Source: Clostridium tyrobutyricum DSM 2637 = ATCC 25755 = JCM 11008 (GTDB lineage Bacteria; Bacillota; Clostridia; Clostridiales; Clostridiaceae). Taken from it: a stretch of 64,000 bases of DNA. The notes under the pieces were generated by a model that saw only the letters and a program-made list of their open reading frames with translations, had not been told where the DNA came from and made no database searches. The stretch is from NCBI RefSeq assembly GCF_000359585.1, contig NZ_APMH01000018.1, positions 1 to 64,000 on the forward strand. The letters are read 5' to 3'. The position numbers and the translations under genes are program-made. Shown here in pieces: positions 58,322 to 64,000 of this stretch (position 1 is its first letter; each line of letters begins with the position of its first letter).

Positions 58322-58365
58322 AAAAGTGATAAATTAAAGCAGAAAAAACTCTAATTATCACTTTT
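58322..58365 (-). promoter_or_regulatory. Terminator-like hairpin in the pyc leader
   Basis: AAAAGTGATAA/TTATCACTTTT 11-bp stem (22-nt loop) that ends in a run of six T on the minus strand, between the pyc promoter and its TTG start. Could act as an attenuator. Stem is AT-rich, so weak. Confidence 0.5.
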
Positions 58366-58388
58366 CATAAATAATTTGACATAACACT

Positions 58389-58417
58389 ATTATATATAAG
58401 TATTAAAATTATTTCAA
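58389..58417 (-). promoter_or_regulatory. pyc promoter
   Basis: TTGAAA (58412-58417), 17-nt spacer, perfect TATAAT (58389-58394) on the minus strand, about 90 nt before the start codon. The 150 bp from here to the tsaD stop hold nothing I recognise. Confidence 0.75.
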
Positions 58418-58567
58418 TTGCATTTTTTATTTTTTTTACCTGCAATTATTGCATATATAAAAAGTGCATTATACCTGTTATTTAGTAAATGTTATTATCT
58501 ATTTTTTGAATTATTTATACTCTTCTAACGCGATAAAGCATTGAAAAATTTGAAATTTTTAAAGTGT

Positions 58568-59593
58568 CTATCTTTCACCAATTTTTAAATTTGGTACTGC
58601 ATTCAAGTCCATACCAGCCGTTTTCCCATTCTTATATTCAAAATAAGCAGCGCTTCCAATCATTGCTGCATTATCAGTACAAAGTATAAATTCAGGAAAA
58701 AGTACATCTATTCCATTTACATTTCCAGCATCAATTAAACTCTTTCTAAGATAGGTATTGGCAGCTACTCCTCCTGCAACAGCTATCCTATTTACATTTT
58801 TTAGTTTACAAGCTTTAATAGAATTATCTACAAGAAAGCTAACTGCTGCTTTTTGAAATGAAGCAGCTATGTCCGCTCTATTTACATCTTCTTTTTTCAT
58901 ATCTTTTTGGTTTAAATAATTTAAAACAGCAGATTTCAAGCCACTAAATGAAAAATCCAACGATTTGTTATCATGAAAATTTGCTCTTGGAAACTTAATG
59001 GCATCTTCGTCGCCTTCCTTAGCCAATTTGTCTATTTTAGGTCCACCTGGATATCCAAGTCCTATGGACCTTGCCACTTTGTCATAAGCTTCCCCTGCAG
59101 CATCATCTCTCGTCTGCCCCATAACTTCAAAATTTCCATGATCTTTCATATATACAATATAAGTATGGCCACCTGATACTACAAGACATACAAAAGGAGG
59201 ATTTAAATCCTTATATTGAATGAAATTGGCACTTATATGACCTTCTATATGATTTACTCCAATTAAAGGTTTATTTAATGCATAAGCCAATCCTTTTGCA
59301 TATTGAAGTCCAACAAGAAGAGCACCTACAAGCCCAGGTCCATATGTAACTCCTATTGCATCTATATCATTTAAATCAAGTTTCGCCTTTTTTAATGCTT
59401 CATCTACTACTATACTTATAGCCTCTATATGTTTTCTAGAAGCTATCTCAGGAACAACTCCTCCAAATTTGGTATGTATATCTATTTGTGAATATATTAT
59501 GTTTGATAGAACTTCCCTTCCATCTACAACTACTGCTGCTGAAGTTTCATCACAACTGCTTTCAATCGCAAGTATTTTTATATTTTTTCCCAT
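58568..59593 (-). CDS. tsaD: tRNA N6-threonylcarbamoyladenosine transferase
   Basis: Transfers threonylcarbamoyl to A37 of ANN-decoding tRNAs, with TsaB/TsaE. 341 residues of the ASKHA fold: [10 protein letters not shown] at 11-20, metal histidines H115 and H119 in NHIEGH, VSGGHT near 140, and GGVAAN in the C-terminal half. Monocistronic here with its own promoter. Confidence 0.98.
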   Translation of the reverse strand: MGKNIKILAIESSCDETSAAVVVDGREVLSNIIYSQIDIHTKFGGVVPEIASRKHIEAISIVVDEALKKAKLDLNDIDAIGVTYGPGLVGALLVGLQYAKGLAYALNKPLIGVNHIEGHISANFIQYKDLNPPFVCLVVSGGHTYIVYMKDHGNFEVMGQTRDDAAGEAYDKVARSIGLGYPGGPKIDKLAKEGDEDAIKFPRANFHDNKSLDFSFSGLKSAVLNYLNQKDMKKEDVNRADIAASFQKAAVSFLVDNSIKACKLKNVNRIAVAGGVAANTYLRKSLIDAGNVNGIDVLFPEFILCTDNAAMIGSAAYFEYKNGKTAGMDLNAVPNLKIGER

Positions 59594-59629
59594 GGCTTTT
59601 TTACCTTTCTTAATTAATCTAATGTATTT

Positions 59630-59658
59630 ATTTTATTATTAGTATTGTTAAAATACAA
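59630..59658 (-). promoter_or_regulatory. tsaD promoter
   Basis: TTGTAT (59653-59658), 17-nt spacer, TAAAAT (59630-59635) on the minus strand, about 37 nt before the ATG. Confidence 0.6.
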
Positions 59659-59693
59659 GTACTCATAAAAAAATCATACTATATAGAAACTCA

Positions 59694-59722
59694 TTGATTA
59701 TCTTATGTTATAATTATATAAA
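59694..59722 (+). promoter_or_regulatory. Promoter of the RusA-like gene
   Basis: TTGATT (59694-59699), 17-nt spacer, TATAAA (59717-59722) on the plus strand, 26 nt before the ATG. Divergent from the tsaD promoter. Confidence 0.6.
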
Positions 59723-59748
59723 ATATAGATTTCATTGGAGATTTTAAA

Positions 59749-60396
59749 ATGAACAGAACTTATGCAAAAGTAGTAATAGATGGTTCACCTATATCAAAAT
59801 CAAATTTCAAATTATACAATACAAAAGGACGGGCTATTTTACCATATAATTCCGGAAAATATCATGATAGATATGCAATTTATGAAGAACAAATTGCATA
59901 TCTATCAAGATGCCAAAATCCAGGAATAATACTGTCGGAATCTTTAATAGCAATATTAAAGGTATATTACAAGAGCAGTAAACGCCATCCTGATACAAAT
60001 AATATAACTAAAAGCATATTTGATGGAATTGAGAAAAGTGGACTTATCGTAAATGATGCCCAGATACGCAGGATAATTATTGAAGAATTTTATGATAAAG
60101 ACAAACCTCGTTTTGAATTGGAGTTATTTGGAGAGAGCCAGTATTCTATAAATTATAAAATTGTAGAAAAGGATAAATGTGATCCCCCTTTAACATATTC
60201 TCCTCCTCCAAATAGGAAGAATATTTCAAGAATCACTTCACAAAATAAGATAAAAACTTCTTGTAAAAAAAATAATAAATCAAATTCATCTTTAAAATGT
60301 GAAGTTTGTGGTAAAATTATATCCACAGATAACTTAATATCTGCAAATAATGGCAAAACTATAATATGCAAAGACTGTTTTAATAAATTATTTTAA
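59749..60396 (+). CDS. RusA-like protein with C-terminal zinc ribbon
   Basis: 215 residues. Residues 1-130 fit the RusA Holliday junction resolvase fold (HPDTNNITKSIFDGI at 80-94, IVNDAQI at 100-106). RusA needs three aspartates (motif PDxDN and the later DD); by eye, D82 is kept, the second is N84, and the DD pair reads N102-D103. Residues 135-180 are a Pro/Lys/Asn-rich linker, then a zinc ribbon (C184, C187, C207, C210). No phage neighbours. Resolvase activity is uncertain; DNA binding is plausible. GGAG lies 8 nt before the ATG. Confidence 0.75.
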   Translation: MNRTYAKVVIDGSPISKSNFKLYNTKGRAILPYNSGKYHDRYAIYEEQIAYLSRCQNPGIILSESLIAILKVYYKSSKRHPDTNNITKSIFDGIEKSGLIVNDAQIRRIIIEEFYDKDKPRFELELFGESQYSINYKIVEKDKCDPPLTYSPPPNRKNISRITSQNKIKTSCKKNNKSNSSLKCEVCGKIISTDNLISANNGKTIICKDCFNKLF

Positions 60397-60407
60397 TACT
60401 TAAAATT

Positions 60408-61022
60408 TTATTCAAAAAATTTATCGATTATTTTTTCTGCCATTCTCTTCTCTATATTAGCTTTTACAACCAACATGATAACCATTATAATTAGGCTATT
60501 TATACCTTCTTTATCAATGTTGATTTTTTTACTTGTCTGCCCTATACTGTCTTCTGAATTTTTAAATTCACTATCATCAAGACTGATTTTATCTTTAAGA
60601 TCTCTTATAAACTTATCCATTTCATTTTTCTCTATTTCTAAAAAACAGTTATATATATTTTCAAGATCTTTATCATGATTTTCTCCAGAGTTTATAGATT
60701 TTACTATAGGTGAAAACAGTCTTTGAATATCATTTATAGACAATATCTGCTTTAAGTAATATGTAAGTATAATAAATACCATATGATGCTTTGAATACTT
60801 TTTCTTATTAGGAGGCATCAATATACCTGCTTTAGTATAATTATTAATCATGGTCTTAGTAAGTGCACTGTCTTCCTCGTTTCTCTTTAGGTATCCTAAC
60901 TTTTCTTCAACAAAAGTAGTTACCTGATCCATATATAAATCTATATCAGGTATATTGTAAAATTTTAATTGTTCAAAGTCTGAGAATTTTTCAAGAATCT
61001 TCTTTAATTCTTCTTTATACAT
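60408..61022 (-). CDS. DUF1836-family protein
   Basis: 204 residues. TKTMINNYTKAGILMPPNKKKYSKHH (split, near residues 44-69) resembles a MerR-like winged helix, and the middle with KQILSINDIQRLF is typical of DUF1836. Probably DNA-binding; function unknown. The C-terminus has a hydrophobic helix (INSLIIMVIMLVVKANI). AAAGGA places the start at ATG 61022 rather than 61046. Convergent with the RusA-like gene. Confidence 0.8.
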   Translation of the reverse strand: MYKEELKKILEKFSDFEQLKFYNIPDIDLYMDQVTTFVEEKLGYLKRNEEDSALTKTMINNYTKAGILMPPNKKKYSKHHMVFIILTYYLKQILSINDIQRLFSPIVKSINSGENHDKDLENIYNCFLEIEKNEMDKFIRDLKDKISLDDSEFKNSEDSIGQTSKKINIDKEGINSLIIMVIMLVVKANIEKRMAEKIIDKFFE

Positions 61023-61079
61023 TGTTCTATTCCTTTCCAAGCCCAATTTAGTTGTTTATAATAATTATATCATATTTAA

Positions 61080-61128
61080 ATAATGCACAGTGCACAATCC
61101 GTAAATCGAATTGTGCACTGTGCATTAT
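61080..61128. terminator. 19-bp hairpin after DUF1667 gene
   Basis: Arms 61080-61098 and 61110-61128 are fully complementary; each arm also contains the small palindrome GTGCAC. On the minus strand TTTAAATATG follows. It probably ends the GlpA-like operon; the symmetric GTGCAC could also be a protein site. Confidence 0.7.
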
Positions 61129-61144
61129 AAGCTTTTAATCTATT

Positions 61145-61534
61145 CTATGCTGTTTTGGACTCATTTCCGTCAACTCTATCTATCTTTTTAGTTGCAATTA
61201 TATCTACACCTGTTCCAAGTATATCTTTTACTACTACATCTCCAATATTTATTGGAGCTTCAACTATTACATCCTTAAGAGCCTTTATACAATCAAATAT
61301 CTTTCCCTTTGGAATATCCTTTTCAGTTTTGACTGGTACTACATCTATTTCTCCATTTTTTACGTATACAGAAGATGTAACTATTCTAGTGGGGTTTGTG
61401 CATTCTTTCTGACCATATATTTCTCCTCTTTTACAAGTATTCCCTGTAACTTCTATAACTTTATCTCCTTCTAATTTAACTAGAAGCTGACACCCCATAG
61501 GGCAACCTATACAAGTTAATTCTCTATTTTCCAT
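61145..61534 (-). CDS. DUF1667 protein (Cys-rich, GlpA operon)
   Basis: 129 residues. CIGCPMGC near the N-terminus and CKRG at 34-37 could hold a metal or iron-sulfur cluster. The family always sits beside FAD oxidoreductase/GlpA genes, as here (6 nt after the FAD gene), and likely is a third subunit. Function not shown. Confidence 0.88.
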   Translation of the reverse strand: MENRELTCIGCPMGCQLLVKLEGDKVIEVTGNTCKRGEIYGQKECTNPTRIVTSSVYVKNGEIDVVPVKTEKDIPKGKIFDCIKALKDVIVEAPINIGDVVVKDILGTGVDIIATKKIDRVDGNESKTA

Positions 61535-61539
61535 AATAA

Positions 61540-62799
61540 TTACTCCTCCTCTACTTTTATAGTTACTCTTTTACAATCTGGATACTTATCAAACTGAGCC
61601 TTCAATAATTTAACTGTTTCCATTTCACCTGGAGTAAGTATTCTCTTTTTATTATGAATCTCTCTATTTTCATCAAAATATACTGATATATAGCTGTCTT
61701 TATATGCCTGACCTACTCTAAATCTTACATCTAAAAATTTTCCTATATTTTTAGGATTTACATACTTTGGCACTGTATATCTAACTCCATCTGTTGCTAC
61801 TACTTCTATCTTTTCTCCAACAAATCTCTTTCCTTTTACAAACTCTGCAGCACTCTTTCCTGCATTTATACTTTCCAAGGTTACATTATCAACTAGATCA
61901 TGCACATGAAGTACATTTCCACAAGCAAATATTCCCTCTATATTTGTTTCAAAACTTTCATCTACCAATGGTCCACCAGTTACGTTTGAAAGATCAATAT
62001 CTGCCTTTCTTGAAAGTTCATTTTCTGGAAGCAATCCGACTGATAGAAGTAGTGTATCACAAGGTATATATTGTTCTGTTGATTTAATTGGTTTTCTATC
62101 TTTACCTACTTCTGCAATAGTTACACCTTCAACTCTATCTTTTCCCTTTATATTTGTAATAGTATGACTTAACTTCAATGGTATTCCAAAGTCATCAAGA
62201 CATTGAACTATATTTCTCTTAAGCCCGCTTGAATATGGCATAAGTTCCACTACAGCCTTAACTTTAGCACCTTCAAGAGTCATTCTCCTTGCCATTATAA
62301 GTCCTATATCACCAGAACCCAATATTACAACTTCTTTACCTGGCATATATCCTTCAACATTTACAAATTTCTGTGCTGCACCTGCAGTATATATTCCCGC
62401 ACATCTACTTCCGGGTATATTTATAGCACCTCTTGGTCTTTCTCTACATCCCATAGCAAGTATAATTGACTTAGCCTGTATTTCGATTATTCCATCTTCC
62501 TCATTTACAGCTGTTATCTTCCTATCTTTATTAAGATCCAATACCATTGTATTTAATTTATATGGTATTTTCATATCTACAGCTTTATCTATAAATCTCT
62601 GGGCATATTCTGGTCCTGTTAATTCTTCCTTAAAAGTATGAAGACCAAATCCATTATGAATACACTGATTTAATATTCCACCTAATTGAGTATCTCTTTC
62701 CAATATTAATATATCATCAATTCCATCTTCTCTAGCTGAAATTGCAGCTGCAAGTCCTGCTGGACCTCCACCGATTATAACTACATCATGATTTTCCAT
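61540..62799 (-). CDS. FAD/NAD(P)-dependent oxidoreductase of the GlpA module
   Basis: 419 residues. N-terminal FAD motif VIIGGGPAGLAAAIS, second nucleotide motif VVILGSGDIGLIMARRM near 160, and FACGNVLHVHDLVDNV near the C-terminus. Similar to the NADH-dependent partner of anaerobic glycerol-3-phosphate dehydrogenase-like GlpA, passing electrons from the flavin to NAD or a carrier. GGAGG decides the ATG at 62799. Operon with DUF1667 and the glpA-like gene, 17 nt from the latter. Confidence 0.9.
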   Translation of the reverse strand: MENHDVVIIGGGPAGLAAAISAREDGIDDILILERDTQLGGILNQCIHNGFGLHTFKEELTGPEYAQRFIDKAVDMKIPYKLNTMVLDLNKDRKITAVNEEDGIIEIQAKSIILAMGCRERPRGAINIPGSRCAGIYTAGAAQKFVNVEGYMPGKEVVILGSGDIGLIMARRMTLEGAKVKAVVELMPYSSGLKRNIVQCLDDFGIPLKLSHTITNIKGKDRVEGVTIAEVGKDRKPIKSTEQYIPCDTLLLSVGLLPENELSRKADIDLSNVTGGPLVDESFETNIEGIFACGNVLHVHDLVDNVTLESINAGKSAAEFVKGKRFVGEKIEVVATDGVRYTVPKYVNPKNIGKFLDVRFRVGQAYKDSYISVYFDENREIHNKKRILTPGEMETVKLLKAQFDKYPDCKRVTIKVEEE

Positions 62800-62816
62800 A
62801 TCCCTAACCTCCAAAA

Positions 62817-64000
62817 TTAAATATTTGCTTTATCTTTGCCAACTAATATATTCGAGTGTTTACCAAATTTTGTTACATCTTCAGGAGATATATGAAGTTC
62901 TCTTGCAAGTATTTCAACTACCTTAGGTGCACAAAAACCTGATTGGCATCTTCCCATTCCTGCTCTTGTTCTCTTTTTAACTCCGTCCAAACTTCTAGCA
63001 CCAAGTGTTCTGTTTATAGAATTTACTATTTCACCTTCTGTTACAGTCTCACATCTGCATATTATCTTTCCATACCTGTCATCCTCAGATATAAGTTTTT
63101 TTCTATCTTCATTTGTCATCTCTCTAAATTTAGGTATTCCTTTTCTTATAGGATTAAACTTGTCATTTTTATTAGGATTTAGTCTTTCAACTACAATATC
63201 CTTTATTAACTCAGCTATGGATGGGGCACTTGAAAGTCCAGGTGATTCAATACCAGCTGCATTTATAAATCCTTTTGCGTCTTCAGCTTCGCCAATTATA
63301 AAATCTCCTTCAACACTATGAGCTCTCAATCCTGAAAAAGAAGTTATAAGTTGTCTCATTGGAACCTGATTTATACTAAGTCCAGCTTTTTCTATTATGA
63401 AATCCATTCCGGTACTTGTAGTTGCTAAATCTTCTTTATCCCCTATGTCTTCTGCATTAGGTCCTATTAAAAGATTTCCATCCACTGTTGGAGTAACAAG
63501 CACTCCTTTACCCATCTTAGTTGGAAGTTGGAATATAGTTCTGGAAACTGTGTTTCCAACTGCTTTATCGAATAAGCAATATTGTCCTTTTCTTGGGATT
63601 ATATGCATTTTATTTGAACTTACCATATTATTTATTTCATCTGCAAAAACTCCTGCAGCATTTATAACTAATTTACTCTCAACAAAACCTTTGTCTGTTT
63701 TAATCGTATAGGTATCGTTATCCTTTTTTACATCCAGCACTTTTGTATCCAGTTTGAATTCCACTCCGTTATCAGCTGCATTTTCAGCTAAAGCTATAGT
63801 CATCTCATAAGGACAGACAATTGCTCCAGTAGGTGCATAAAGTGCTGCTACTACTTTTTTTGATAAATTTGGTTCAAGTTCTCTTACTTTATCTCCACTT
63901 AATATTTCAAGATTTGGCACACCATTCTTTTCACCCTGCTCTTTTAATTTTCTTAAATTATCCATATCATTTTCATCAAAACAAAGTACTAAAGAACCTA
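62817..64000 (-). CDS. GlpA-type glycerol-3-phosphate dehydrogenase, partial
   Basis: The right window edge cuts the 5' end; at least 394 codons are present. FAD-dependent DAO-fold enzyme (the VINAAGVFADEIN and PGLSSAPSIAE blocks), then a BFD-like [2Fe-2S] domain at the C-terminus with CRCETV and CQSGFC. Anaerobic GlpA oxidises glycerol 3-phosphate to DHAP; a broader 2-hydroxy/amino acid oxidase role is possible. The frame stays open through 64000, so the ATG at 63965 is internal. Confidence 0.88.
   Translation of the reverse strand, partial: GSLVLCFDENDMDNLRKLKEQGEKNGVPNLEILSGDKVRELEPNLSKKVVAALYAPTGAIVCPYEMTIALAENAADNGVEFKLDTKVLDVKKDNDTYTIKTDKGFVESKLVINAAGVFADEINNMVSSNKMHIIPRKGQYCLFDKAVGNTVSRTIFQLPTKMGKGVLVTPTVDGNLLIGPNAEDIGDKEDLATTSTGMDFIIEKAGLSINQVPMRQLITSFSGLRAHSVEGDFIIGEAEDAKGFINAAGIESPGLSSAPSIAELIKDIVVERLNPNKNDKFNPIRKGIPKFREMTNEDRKKLISEDDRYGKIICRCETVTEGEIVNSINRTLGARSLDGVKKRTRAGMGRCQSGFCAPKVVEILARELHISPEDVTKFGKHSNILVGKDKANI

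Overview
The window is AT-rich chromosomal DNA from a clostridial firmicute. The signs are strong AGGAGG-type ribosome binding sites, frequent TTG and GTG starts, heavy use of AGA and ATA codons, a guanine riboswitch before guaB, a perfect CIRCE element before groESL, and a complete crt-bcd-etfB-etfA-hbd butyryl-CoA cluster followed directly by nfnA-nfnB. From memory, that last order is the one known in Clostridium kluyveri. I infer C. kluyveri or a close relative, but the sequence does not prove the species. No phage block, insertion sequence, CRISPR array or rRNA gene is visible. Nearly all genes lie on the minus strand; the plus-strand exceptions are at 3131, 44578, 49059 and 59749.

Layout. 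1-762: a nine-tRNA operon (the last one cut by the window edge) with its promoter at 832-860. 893-6154: a phosphodiesterase, rdgB, a HypE/PurM-like protein, an unrecognised 464-residue protein and an orphan peptide-binding protein. 6256-9492: gatCAB, preceded by a perfect 58-bp palindrome. 9669-20934: a small membrane protein, ligA, pcrA, a yerC-like repressor, a 16S-type pseudouridine synthase, a lytic transglycosylase, a seven-repeat Y_Y_Y protein, a YaiI-type protein, pgi and an orphan holin. 21286-25765: etfB-etfA-glcD-acd, with codon use unlike its surroundings and a FadR/LldR-type operator over its promoter. 26560-31995: guaA, riboswitch-guaB, groEL and groES. 32233-36172: a DedA-like protein, a group-B-like [FeFe] hydrogenase, a GtrA protein and an 8-oxoguanine glycosylase. 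36322-44309: nfnAB, the butyryl-CoA operon and rex with two tandem Rex-like operators. 44578-50852: an ABC-F ATPase, a thiamine-binding-type protein, a LytS/LytTR pair and divergent cstA. 50906-64000: an M16C peptidase, a patatin, pyruvate carboxylase, tsaD, a RusA-like protein with a zinc ribbon, a DUF1836 protein and a GlpA / FAD oxidoreductase / DUF1667 module running off the right edge.

How it works together. The metabolic core is redox balancing: crotonyl-CoA reduction through a Bcd/Etf complex, NADH/ferredoxin/NADP exchange by NfnAB, proton reduction or sensing by the hydrogenase, and NADH-sensing Rex over the crt promoter. A second Etf/acyl-CoA dehydrogenase set is tied to a D-lactate-dehydrogenase-type flavoprotein, so it may couple 2-hydroxyacid oxidation to enoyl-CoA reduction. 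A LytTR two-component pair next to cstA, with a 21-bp-period direct repeat before the cstA promoter, suggests induced uptake of pyruvate or peptides. Pyruvate carboxylase supplies oxaloacetate.

Limits. All assignments come from reading motifs by eye. Promoters and operators are consensus matches, not experiments. Where the ribosome binding site favours an internal start, the feature uses that start.
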